A DNA stretch of 53,178 nt, from the NCBI GenBank assembly GCA_015060705.1, contig SUXY01000014.1:1-53178 (forward strand). Direction: 5' to 3'. Below are positions 17,056 to 24,776 of this stretch, piece after piece (position 1 is the stretch's first letter; every line of letters begins with the position of its first letter). Both the position numbers and the translations under genes were made by a program. The DNA is from Bacteroides sp. Lineage in GTDB: Bacteria; Bacteroidota; Bacteroidia; Bacteroidales; Bacteroidaceae. The notes under the pieces were generated by a model, which made no database searches, had not been told where the DNA came from, and worked only from the letters and a program-made list of their open reading frames with translations.

Positions 17056-18162
17056 TTAGTCATTGATAAACACCATTGCACTAGGGTTGATACCACCCGA
17101 ATCGAAAGATTGTACTAGCTTACCGCTCTTGTCGAACTGATAAATGGTTCCGTTGGTGGTGTAATCGCTGGTACCTACATAGATGAATCCGGTTTCTTCG
17201 TCCACTTCGAGCAAGTAGATAGCTGCTGTGCTGAATGAACTTGGTGCATCTTGCAAGAACGATGTCTCGCTGATGGCTCCGGTACTCGGATTGTAGGTAA
17301 AGAACGAGTTGCTGAGTTGCCAATTGGCATCGTAGGTGGCACTAATACAATAAATCAAGTCATTGTTTCCTTCGGTAATTTTTGTCACATCGTTGAGGAT
17401 GACTTTCGAAGTACCTGTCTTCGGGTCGATGCTCTGAAGAGCTCCCGCCACATCGGCATAATTTCCTTGCGAGATGAGATAAATCTTACCATCTATTTCA
17501 TATAGTTTGGTCGGATTGTCTACCACGGTGATGGTCTTTTCCAAGGTCATTGTCTTGGCATCAATCACGAATACTTCCTTGTTATAAACCCAGTTGTTCG
17601 AACCGTCTACGGTGTACGTGTTGGCTACATAAAGTTTGCCGTCCTTTTCCACGATACCTTCCAAGTTGTCTCCGCCCTTGAAGGTGCCAGCCAACGTCAT
17701 GTCCTTGATATTCAGTTTAGTCACTTGACCACCGTATTGGGTTACATAAGCATAATCGTCTTCCACATCGATGCAACGGGGAGCCCCTTCACTTTTCGGG
17801 AAGGTGTAGCGGGCTTGTTCCTTGGTAGTCATGTCCAAGCGTGCCACGTACATCGAGCCGTTCAATACCACATAGATGTTGTCGTCTTCTTCCATCATGG
17901 CATTGGCTACATCACCCATTTGTTTGCCATTGGTTTTCAGATAGACATCGCTTAGGTTTTCCACCTTGTAGTTAGGCATAAAGCTGGTGATGTTCGCATT
18001 GTTTGCACCCCAAACTCCTTCGTTCAGGATATATGCCGGATACGTTTCCGGTTCGATTGGCTTTGTGTTTAAGTCATTTTCGTCATCATCGCTACAGCTA
18101 GCGAATCCCATGCCCAACATTAGTGAGCAAAGTGCGGTCATTAAAATACTTCTTGTTTTCAT
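17056..18162 (-). CDS. btuG: Surface cobalamin-binding beta-propeller lipoprotein (BtuG-like, DUF5074 type)
   Basis: The 368-residue protein has lipobox ASC (about Cys23) followed by an acidic SDDDEND stretch, typical of surface-exported Bacteroides lipoproteins. A YncE/DUF5074-like seven-bladed propeller follows, with repeated blade motifs (NIYVVLNGSMYVARLD, DYAYVTQYGGQVTKLN, GKLYVANTYTVDG). BtuG proteins sit on BtuB and capture B12 with very high affinity in gut Bacteroides. The assignment follows from the fold, the lipobox and the position 12 nt behind btuB in a riboswitch-led operon. Ligand binding itself cannot be read from sequence. Confidence 0.8.
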   Translation of the reverse strand: MKTRSILMTALCSLMLGMGFASCSDDDENDLNTKPIEPETYPAYILNEGVWGANNANITSFMPNYKVENLSDVYLKTNGKQMGDVANAMMEEDDNIYVVLNGSMYVARLDMTTKEQARYTFPKSEGAPRCIDVEDDYAYVTQYGGQVTKLNIKDMTLAGTFKGGDNLEGIVEKDGKLYVANTYTVDGSNNWVYNKEVFVIDAKTMTLEKTITVVDNPTKLYEIDGKIYLISQGNYADVAGALQSIDPKTGTSKVILNDVTKITEGNNDLIYCISATYDANWQLSNSFFTYNPSTGAISETSFLQDAPSSFSTAAIYLLEVDEETGFIYVGTSDYTTNGTIYQFDKSGKLVQSFDSGGINPSAMVFIND

Positions 18163-18174
18163 GTCTTTATGGTT

Positions 18175-20196
18175 TTAAAAGTTGAATGTTCCTGTCAATC
18201 TCCACGAGCGTCCCGGCATTGGATAATACTTGATGACATCGTATTGTGCATCCGTCAGGTTGATGATTTCGGCTTGCAGACGCAATCCGCATTTCTTCCA
18301 CTTGAACTCCCTCCAGAGGGTAGCCGTATGCTCGTTGTATCCTTCTATCTCATTGGCTTCGATGTTCTGAGCCAAGTAATATCGTTTGCCCACCATCGTC
18401 ACCGTATAGCCGATGTTCACCCACGGCATCTCCAGCGTAGCCGATACATTACCGTTGTGTTCGGGGGTATACGGAAGCTGATGCTTGTAGTTCTTCGCCT
18501 CCTTGTTGGTCACGTCGAGCGCCTTCTGCCAAGAATAGTTGCCCGACAGGTTCAGATTCACCTTGTTGCCGAACGGAATGGCGGTGGCTAGCGTCACATC
18601 GATACCCGTAATATGTACCTTGCCATAGTTCTGCATCTTCCATACATAGGTACTCGGGAAAGCGATGATCTTGTCCTTCACCTCATTATAATAGCCGTCC
18701 ACGGTGAGCGACACAAAGTCGGTAAAGCTGAACGGAGTACCGCTCCAAGTCAATCCGAGGGTATATTCCGTTGCCTTTTCTGGTCTCAGGTTCGTATTTC
18801 CCACGCGGAGATAATACAGGTCACTGAACGTAGGTACACGGAAGGTATTCTTGTACAAGGCACGCACGAAGAATTGTTCCTCTTCCCACGGTTGCCACGA
18901 AGCCGAAAGGGTCGGCGAGAGACGCTTGCGGTCCTCAGGTGTATTTCCAGCTTTCACCTCTTCGGTGATGTAGGTAGCCACTACGGTACCCGATACCTTC
19001 AGTTGTTTCGTTTGGATGCGGGCATTCAGTGCCGTCAACGAAGTGTATCGTGTAGGCTCCGGCGAATTCAGTCCGTTGGTATGGAGCTTGTTGATGGCTC
19101 CGTCTTGCGAGAGCGAGAAAGTCAACCAGTCGATGGGTCGATAGAGCGCCGATGCCGACAGGTAATATTCCTTCTGGCGGTTCGTATCGGTCTGCTTGCC
19201 ACCGGTGTATTGCGGTCCCAGATCCTCGTATTTGTTCCAGGAATAGTTGTACTTACCCTGTGCTTGCAGACTCCATTTCGAAGAAAATACCTTCTTGTAT
19301 CGGGCTTGTGCAAAGTAGTTTTCATCCCAAAGGCGCTCGTCCGAAGCCGAATTATAAAGAATCACGGCTCCCGGCAGTCCTCGTTCGGACTTGTAGTAAT
19401 ACGCTTTGGCACTCAGTTCACTGTCATCCTGAAAGGTATGGAAGAAGTTCACTTCGCCCTGCCAGGATTCCACATCGGAGTTGATACGTTTCTCTTCGGT
19501 CACTAGCGAACCGTTCTTCAAGGAGAACGGATAGGAACCGTCCGCCCGCAGGTAGTTGGCATCCACCGAAAGGCGAGTGTTGTCACCCAGTTTCTGCCAG
19601 TGGCGGAGAGCAGGAGTGAAGTAGCCGAAGGAACCACCCCTCAACTGTACTTGGGTAAAGGTGCTTCGCCCGTTCTCGAAGTGCGGCTTCTCCGTTTCGA
19701 TGTTCAGTACCCCTGCCGAGGCAAACAATCTGGCAGATTGAAGCAAATTATCATCATGACCGATGGCGAGCGAGAGGTTCGATACATTGTCCAATGAGAA
19801 GCGGCCGATATCAATCTGCCCCGCTTGCGTGTTGCTGATAGCCACCCCGTCGTAGCTCACCGCCGTATGGGCAGCACCCAAGTTACGCACGGACACCGTC
19901 TTCAAGCCCCCGATGCCCCCGTAATCGCGCACGTTGGTACCGGCAAAGCGCTTCACGGCATCGCCCATGTTTTGGAGTCCCAGGTTCTTCAAGTCCTCCT
20001 TGCGGAGCACCTGTACGGAGGTAGCCGATGTAATTTTGGCGGGCATACGTCTGGCGGTCACGGTTACGGCATCCAGTTGATGCACCATCCCGCTGATAGA
20101 GTCTTTCTGCTCCTGTGCTGAGGCCATCGACGGAAACAGAGCGACCATAACGAGCCGACATACCCATACACAAATGGCAGGGTTCAGTTTCTTCAT
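18175..20196 (-). CDS. btuB: TonB-dependent cobalamin receptor (BtuB-like)
   Basis: The 673-residue receptor has a signal peptide (1-27) and TonB box DAVTVTA (about 42-48). A plug follows directly with no carboxypeptidase-like domain (VRDYGGIGGLKTVSVRNLGAAHTAVSYDG), then a barrel ending in LTGTFNF. Size and layout fit BtuB. It is the first gene of the operon, 65 nt behind the cobalamin riboswitch, which is the strongest evidence for the substrate. btuG follows after 12 nt. Confidence 0.88.
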   Translation of the reverse strand: MKKLNPAICVWVCRLVMVALFPSMASAQEQKDSISGMVHQLDAVTVTARRMPAKITSATSVQVLRKEDLKNLGLQNMGDAVKRFAGTNVRDYGGIGGLKTVSVRNLGAAHTAVSYDGVAISNTQAGQIDIGRFSLDNVSNLSLAIGHDDNLLQSARLFASAGVLNIETEKPHFENGRSTFTQVQLRGGSFGYFTPALRHWQKLGDNTRLSVDANYLRADGSYPFSLKNGSLVTEEKRINSDVESWQGEVNFFHTFQDDSELSAKAYYYKSERGLPGAVILYNSASDERLWDENYFAQARYKKVFSSKWSLQAQGKYNYSWNKYEDLGPQYTGGKQTDTNRQKEYYLSASALYRPIDWLTFSLSQDGAINKLHTNGLNSPEPTRYTSLTALNARIQTKQLKVSGTVVATYITEEVKAGNTPEDRKRLSPTLSASWQPWEEEQFFVRALYKNTFRVPTFSDLYYLRVGNTNLRPEKATEYTLGLTWSGTPFSFTDFVSLTVDGYYNEVKDKIIAFPSTYVWKMQNYGKVHITGIDVTLATAIPFGNKVNLNLSGNYSWQKALDVTNKEAKNYKHQLPYTPEHNGNVSATLEMPWVNIGYTVTMVGKRYYLAQNIEANEIEGYNEHTATLWREFKWKKCGLRLQAEIINLTDAQYDVIKYYPMPGRSWRLTGTFNF

Positions 20197-20261
20197 AAAA
20201 GTAGTTATTAAAATAATGCACTATCTTCACACTCTTTCCTCGAAAGCATGAAGCATGACTT

Positions 20262-20440
20262 CTGTCTTGCAGGTCTTCTGACTTACCTCGGTTTACTTTG
20301 CCTTCCCACCTGATTAGGCAGTGGCGGAGATGTAAGTAAACTCAATCTGTGTAGATGAGGTTCACAGCAACGGGACTGTTCAGGAATTTCACCTGATTCC
20401 CTTTTCATCCGTCCCCTCGCAACGGAGGCTCCGGAACAAG
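20262..20440 (-). promoter_or_regulatory. Cobalamin riboswitch
   Basis: Read on the minus strand, the core AAAAGGGAATCAGGTG AAA TTCCTGAAC is followed by AGTCCCGTTGCTGTGAACC, the B12-riboswitch core. Next come GCCACTGCCTAATCAGGTGGGAAGGC and the 3' conserved GTCAGAAGACCTGCAAG. These blocks occur in the canonical order over about 170 nt. High B12 should shut off the downstream btuB-btuG-btuF-btuC-btuD operon; the mode (transcription or translation) cannot be decided here, since no clear U-run terminator precedes btuB. Confidence 0.93.
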
Positions 20441-20446
20441 ACTTTG

Positions 20447-20454
20447 CAAAAGTA
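20447..20454 (-). promoter_or_regulatory. -7 element of the B12 operon
   Basis: The minus strand reads TACTTTTG, matching TAnnTTTG, immediately upstream of the riboswitch. Transcription would start near 20440. Confidence 0.6.
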
Positions 20455-20610
20455 GGGAAGAATTTGGAAACCTAAAAGGAAAGGAAGAATTTTTTTTGGG
20501 AAACAATATATTTGTCGAGACAAAAGTAGTTTAAAGAGATGATATATCTGTTGATTGATGTTGTTGTTCAGAGAAAGTAAAAGAGCTTGATAACGCAATG
20601 TGTGGTCGTT

Positions 20611-20654
20611 TAAAAAACAAGATGGTACGTCTTGTTGGAGCATGACGTACCATC
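20611..20654 (-). terminator. Terminator of the 205-residue lipoprotein gene
   Basis: An 11-bp perfect stem (20621-20631 with 20644-20654, GATGGTACGTC) is followed on the minus strand by TTGTTTTTT. It separates the lipoprotein gene from the B12 operon. Confidence 0.75.
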
Positions 20655-20668
20655 TTTCTGCTGTAAGA

Positions 20669-20698
20669 CCATACGTCTTATTGCGATAAGACGTATGG
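20669..20698. repeat. 13-bp perfect hairpin just behind the lipoprotein stop
   Basis: Arms CCATACGTCTTAT and its complement flank the 4-nt loop TGCG. It lies 5 nt beyond the stop codon at 20704 and shares the TACGTC core with the neighbouring terminator stem. It could stabilise the mRNA 3' end. Confidence 0.65.
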
Positions 20699-20703
20699 AC
20701 ATT

Positions 20704-21321
20704 CTAAGGTGCTATATACGGCAAAATCTTTTCCTCAAACAAATCCCGACGGATAATGCGGTAATGCGGATGATAATGCTCGTTGAACTTCCGACTATGA
20801 TGCACTACATACTTACCCTCTTGGAGCAAATGAGCCAGGAGGGTAGAATCTTCTGAAAAACCTTCGAGGTGAGGGGAGGCGGTGCGGACCGCTTGTTGGA
20901 TCAATTCCCAGTCGGCTACAAATGTTTGGGTGAGGGTGGTATCGATACCATTGGCACTCGCCATGAAAGCATCGACAAACGTATCCAGTGGTACCCGACC
21001 GTCGGCTATCACTTTCAGGTTCACTTGCAGGAAGTTGCCCTGCCAACCGCAAGGAATGTAGTCGGCTTCTTCGAACTTCTCGGCCGACTTGATTTCATGG
21101 TTGATGTAGCGGATGACGGCTTCCCGATTGGTCAAGATATGAGCCGGGCCAAAGACATCCTGAAAACTTCCCTTGTAGATGTCTTGTAGGGTAGCTTCGG
21201 GGTATCGTTCCAGATAACTGCGGACAAAAGCTTCGCGAGCGGAAGGCTGTTGGCTGCAAGAGGAGAGGAACAATGGAATGCATGCAAGGGTTATGAGTAA
21301 TGAGATAAATCGGGTCTTCAT
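20704..21321 (-). CDS. Lipoprotein of unknown function
   Basis: A 205-residue protein with lipobox LSSC (about Cys22). Mature sequence begins SQQPSAREAFVRSYLERYPEATLQDIYKGSFQDVFGPAHIL, and the middle has IPCGWQGNFLQVNLKVIADGRVP. No family is recognised. It has its own promoter and terminator and sits directly upstream of the B12 operon on the same strand. Loci in Bacteroides often carry accessory lipoproteins near btuB, but nothing in the sequence itself ties this protein to B12. Confidence 0.8.
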   Translation of the reverse strand: MKTRFISLLITLACIPLFLSSCSQQPSAREAFVRSYLERYPEATLQDIYKGSFQDVFGPAHILTNREAVIRYINHEIKSAEKFEEADYIPCGWQGNFLQVNLKVIADGRVPLDTFVDAFMASANGIDTTLTQTFVADWELIQQAVRTASPHLEGFSEDSTLLAHLLQEGKYVVHHSRKFNEHYHPHYRIIRRDLFEEKILPYIAP

Positions 21322-21347
21322 AATGGCGTTTTGTTTAAAAATTTCAG

Positions 21348-21355
21348 CAAAGTTA
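21348..21355 (-). promoter_or_regulatory. -7 element of the 205-residue lipoprotein gene
   Basis: TAACTTTG on the minus strand, 26 nt upstream of the start codon. Confidence 0.55.
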
Positions 21356-21418
21356 ATCTTTTTCTTTTAAAAGTTACTAACGTGGGCGGTTTATTCGTTC
21401 ACTTTCTGTTTTTATCCG

Positions 21419-21426
21419 TACATTTG
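21419..21426 (+). promoter_or_regulatory. -7 element of the esterase pseudogene
   Basis: TACATTTG 25 nt upstream of the ATG at 21452. It is divergent from the lipoprotein promoter, so both are served by a 130-bp intergenic region. Confidence 0.5.
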
Positions 21427-21451
21427 TACCGTCAAGTAAAAATCACATCCT

Positions 21452-22549
21452 ATGAATAGATTGAAACGTTTTTTGGTGGTTCCGCTGTTGTGCCTGGTAG
21501 GTAGTGTAGCTGCACAGCTTCCAACGGACGGAACTTGGATTGAACCGAGTGATGAAAATATCCAATATGTGGGTCGTATCAACTTCCAGAACCCGAATGC
21601 TCCTTCGTTCACGTATCCGGGGGTACAGATCAATGCACGCTTTGAGGGGACTTCGCTGAAGATGAAAGCTAAGCCGATGAGCGGGTATTTCATGGTGCAG
21701 ATAGACGGCAGTCAGCCGTTCAAGGTGAGCTTTAATGCTCCGAAAGATTCGGTGGTGACACTGGCTACGGCGCTTCGTAACGAGAATCACGAAGTATGCA
21801 TCATGTATGCCATCGAAGGTTACCAACGTATACCGGAATTCCGTGGTTTCGGACTGGATGCCGGATGCAAGCTGTTGGCTCCGCCGTATTTGCCGGAACG
21901 GAAGATTGAGTTTATCGGCGATTCCATGACTTGTGGTTATGGGGTAGAGACCATGAATGAGAAGGAAGGCTTCTCGGATGAAACCGAAAACCATTATTAT
22001 ACGTATGCGGCACTGACCGCCCGTGCCTTGAAGGCGCAGCATGTGGTGGTAGCGCGTAGCGGTATCGGTATCTATCGTAACTACAACGGTCCGAAGACGG
22101 GGAATGCCGACTGTATGCCGAGGGTGTAGGACCAGACGCTCTTCGGGGTGGATTCGGTGAAATGGGATTTCTCCCGTTATACGCCGGATGTGGTGTGTGT
22201 GAACTTGGGTACGAACGATGTCAGCACCGATCCGTACGACAAGACGATGTTGGAGAATGCGTACCGCGATTTCTATTATACGCTCCGTGCGAAGTATCCG
22301 AATAGCAAGATTGTGTTCTTGAGCGGCTGTATGTTGGTAGGCCGTCGACTGGAGCATGTTCAGTTTGCCTTGGACGGTGTGGTTCGCCAAGCCCGATTGA
22401 AAGGGGATGACAAGGTGTATCGTTTCGATATGAGCAGTCAGACCGGTGATTTGGGTTATGGTGCCAGCTGGCATCCTAGCTTGTGGCAGCAAGAAAAGAT
22501 GGCGAGTGAGTTGACTACTTATTTGCGTGGGTTGATGAAGTGGTTTTAA
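21452..22549 (+). pseudogene. CE2-type SGNH esterase split by one in-frame TAG
   Basis: Residues 1-225 carry a signal peptide (SVAAQ), a jelly-roll-like N-terminal domain (GRINFQNPNAPSFTYPGVQINARF) and the nucleophile block EFIGDSMTCGYG. After TAG at 22127-22129 the same frame continues for 139 codons with VCVNLGTNDVST (the GTND oxyanion block) and GASWHPS (catalytic His). The two halves together form one complete carbohydrate esterase of the CE2 type (acetyl removal from polysaccharide). A Tyr codon (TAT or TAC) at that site would restore it (MPRVYDQTLF). The second half could start weakly at GTG 22148 but would lack the nucleophile. Confidence 0.85.
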
Positions 22550-22561
22550 TTACTCGTAATT

Positions 22562-22651
22562 GTCATTCAGAACGGAACGTAGTGTAGTGAAGAATCTCGA
22601 ATACATCAACGTGGGTGTATTCGAGATTCTTCGCTTCGCTCTGAATGACAA
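22562..22651. repeat. GTCATTC intergenic hairpin element, copy 3
   Basis: GTCATTCAGAACGGAACG to CTTCGCTTCGCTCTGAATGAC, with inner arms GAATCTCGAATACA / TGTATTCGAGATTC. It lies between convergent genes (esterase remnant and tyrA) and could serve as a bidirectional 3' end. Confidence 0.85.
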
Positions 22652-22679
22652 ATTGTGTTAGTAGGTCAAATAAAGCGAA

Positions 22680-23453
22680 TTATTTGATTTTCTGTCGTAT
22701 CTTGGTCAAGAACGTCCGCATACCTTCCGCATCTTTTCGGCTGATGATATCGAGCAGTTCGTTCAGTTCGGTACGGATACCTTCCACCTGAGCCGGAGTA
22801 CGAGGATTGAACAGGATTTCCTGCAACAAGTAATCGTCTTCGTTCAGTACCCCACGGGCAATGGCCATGTGACGCTTGAAAGTGGTACCCGGTGCATCCT
22901 GATGTTTCATAACCGCTGCAAAGACGAAGGTCGAAACGAACGGAATGGACAAAGAATATGCCACGGTATCGTCGTGCTCATCGAAGGTATATTCGAAGAT
23001 GTTCAAGCCCAATCCCTGATACAAATCCTTGAAGAAAATCTTTCCCATGTAGTCGCCCTCGCTGATGATGATGGCATTTTCTGTACTCAACTGGTCGAGG
23101 TTGGCAAAGGTAGGACCGAACATCGGGTGCGTGGAAACATAGCGGAAGCCGCATTGTTCGTACCATTCCTTCAGACCGGTCTTCACCGAAGCAATATCGC
23201 TGATGATGCAATCCTTCGGAAGTACCGGAAGCACTTGATTGAAAGCATCGAGGGTGTATTTCACGGTAGCGGCATTGATGACCAGCTCCGGACGGAATTC
23301 CTCGATTTCTTCCAACTTCGTGAAGCGGTAGCAGTTGTACATGAAACGGAGTTTCTGTGGATTCACATCGAATACAGCCGTTTCGTGCTTGAAACTTAAT
23401 ACATCGGTAAAAAAGGAGCCCATCTTCCCAGCTCCTAGAATCAATATTCTCAT
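22680..23453 (-). CDS. tyrA: Prephenate dehydrogenase
   Basis: About 257 residues from MRILILGAGKMG, the dinucleotide-binding GxGxxG at the very start. Typical TyrA blocks follow: DCIISDIASVKTG, FRYVSTHPMFGPTF and a C-terminal helical domain. The enzyme oxidatively decarboxylates prephenate to 4-hydroxyphenylpyruvate on the way to tyrosine. The open frame begins at 23495, but its extra residues are read from the repeat at 23470-23567 plus linker, so 23453 is chosen. It is the last gene of the Phe/Tyr operon. Confidence 0.88.
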   Translation of the reverse strand: MRILILGAGKMGSFFTDVLSFKHETAVFDVNPQKLRFMYNCYRFTKLEEIEEFRPELVINAATVKYTLDAFNQVLPVLPKDCIISDIASVKTGLKEWYEQCGFRYVSTHPMFGPTFANLDQLSTENAIIISEGDYMGKIFFKDLYQGLGLNIFEYTFDEHDDTVAYSLSIPFVSTFVFAAVMKHQDAPGTTFKRHMAIARGVLNEDDYLLQEILFNPRTPAQVEGIRTELNELLDIISRKDAEGMRTFLTKIRQKIK

Positions 23454-23469
23454 TGTGTTTTCTTCTATG

Positions 23470-23567
23470 AACCACGGAGTAACACGGAGTTTCACAGAGT
23501 TTATTCTTTTATTTCTTCCGCAGGATTATTAGAAACTCTGTGTGACTCTGTGTTCTCTGTGGTGAAT
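23470..23567. repeat. CACAGAG/CACGGAG intergenic inverted repeat, copy 2
   Basis: Left block AACCACGGAGTAACACGG and right block CTCTGTGTTCTCTGTGG form a long imperfect hairpin. It lies between the DAHP synthase and tyrA genes and supplies a false upstream start to tyrA, as copy 1 does for btuC. Confidence 0.8.
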
Positions 23568-23570
23568 CGT

Positions 23571-24638
23571 TTACTTATTAATAATCTCCATTTGCTGGCG
23601 TACACTTTCTTCGTGGATGGCTTCGAACACCTTCTTGATGAAGTCGGAATCCATACCGCAGAGGGCACCTTGTGCACCGCGCTTGTCGAGGATTTCATTG
23701 TAACGGCCAGTCTGAAGAATGGTGACATTGTGTTCCTTCTTGAAAGTACCGATTTCGCGGCATACACGCATACGCTTCGCCAACATTTCGATGAGACTAT
23801 TGTCGCATTCGTCGATCTGTGAACGGAGTTCGCTCAAGCTTTCGGTGGTATGCTTTTCCTTACGGATGACGAGCAAGTTGAGGATGTAGCTCAAGATGTC
23901 CGGAGTCACTTGTTGGGAAGCATCACTCCAAGCCGCATCCGGATTGCAGTGGCTTTCGGTGATGAGACCGTCGAAGCCCAAGTCCATGGCTTGCTGACAG
24001 AGCGGAGCTACCAATTCGCGCTTGCCACCGATGTGCGACGGGTCGCAGAAGATAGGCAATTCAGGAATACGGCGACGCAATTCGATAGGAATGTGCCACT
24101 GTGGAAGGTTACGGTAGATCTTCTTGTCGTAGGAAGAGAATCCACGGTGGATAGCACCCAAACGTTGCAAACCGGCTCCGTTGAAGCGCTGGAGCGCACC
24201 GATCCAAAGTTCGAGGTCTGGGTTTACCGGATTCTTCACCAATACAGGAATGTCCACACCCTTCAGTGAGTCGGCCAATTCTTGTACGGCAAACGGGTTG
24301 GCGGTGGTACGGGCACCTACCCAAAGTATATCGATACCGGCTTTCAATGATTCTTCTACATGTTTCGGAGTAGCCACTTCGGTAGCAGTAAGCATACCGG
24401 TTTCGGCCTTGACACGTTGCATCCATGCCAATCCTTCTACACCAATACCTTCGAAACCACCTGGCTTGGTACGTGGTTTCCAAATGCCTGCACGGAAAAT
24501 TTTTACACCTTTGTTGGCCAACGCTGTGGCTGTACACATCACTTGTTCTTCTGTTTCGGCGCTACATGGGCCGGCGATAACTATCGGACGTTCCTGTGGA
24601 ATTCCCGGTAATGCTAATGGTTGTAATTCTAATTCCAT
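23571..24638 (-). CDS. Fused DAHP synthase / chorismate mutase
   Basis: A 355-residue protein. Residues 1-260 are a class I (KDOPS-like) 3-deoxy-7-phosphoheptulonate synthase: IVIAGPCSAET, GIWKPRTKPGGFEG, the WVGARTTANPF loop and ITESHCNPD. Residues about 265-355 are an AroQ chorismate mutase helix bundle (LRSQIDECDNSLIEMLAKRM). It catalyses the first shikimate step and the conversion of chorismate to prephenate, feeding pheA and tyrA on either side in the operon. In such fusions the mutase part often mediates feedback by prephenate; whether it does so here is not visible. Confidence 0.9.
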   Translation of the reverse strand: MELELQPLALPGIPQERPIVIAGPCSAETEEQVMCTATALANKGVKIFRAGIWKPRTKPGGFEGIGVEGLAWMQRVKAETGMLTATEVATPKHVEESLKAGIDILWVGARTTANPFAVQELADSLKGVDIPVLVKNPVNPDLELWIGALQRFNGAGLQRLGAIHRGFSSYDKKIYRNLPQWHIPIELRRRIPELPIFCDPSHIGGKRELVAPLCQQAMDLGFDGLITESHCNPDAAWSDASQQVTPDILSYILNLLVIRKEKHTTESLSELRSQIDECDNSLIEMLAKRMRVCREIGTFKKEHNVTILQTGRYNEILDKRGAQGALCGMDSDFIKKVFEAIHEESVRQQMEIINK

Positions 24639-24680
24639 AGTCTATATTTTTTATTGTTGTTTTTTCTTTTCTATATAATT

Positions 24681-24767
24681 GTCATTCAGAGGAACGTAGT
24701 GACGAAGAATCTCGAGTGCATAAAGCGTGGGTGTTACCGAGATCCTTCGCTTCGCTCTGGATGACAA
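24681..24767. repeat. GTCATTC intergenic hairpin element, copy 4
   Basis: GTCATTCAGAGGAACGTAGT to CTTCGCTTCGCTCTGGATGAC, lying between the aminotransferase and DAHP synthase genes within the operon. Confidence 0.85.
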
Positions 24768-24776
24768 TTTGTTTTA

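Noticed and set aside
21452-22549. TAG recoded as an amino acid
   Set aside because: Only one gene shows an internal TAG and no suppressor tRNA or other recoded gene is seen; a simple nonsense mutation explains it.
22148-22549. Independent gene for the second half of the esterase
   Set aside because: It would start at a GTG with no promoter and lacks the nucleophile domain; it is the same frame after a stop codon.
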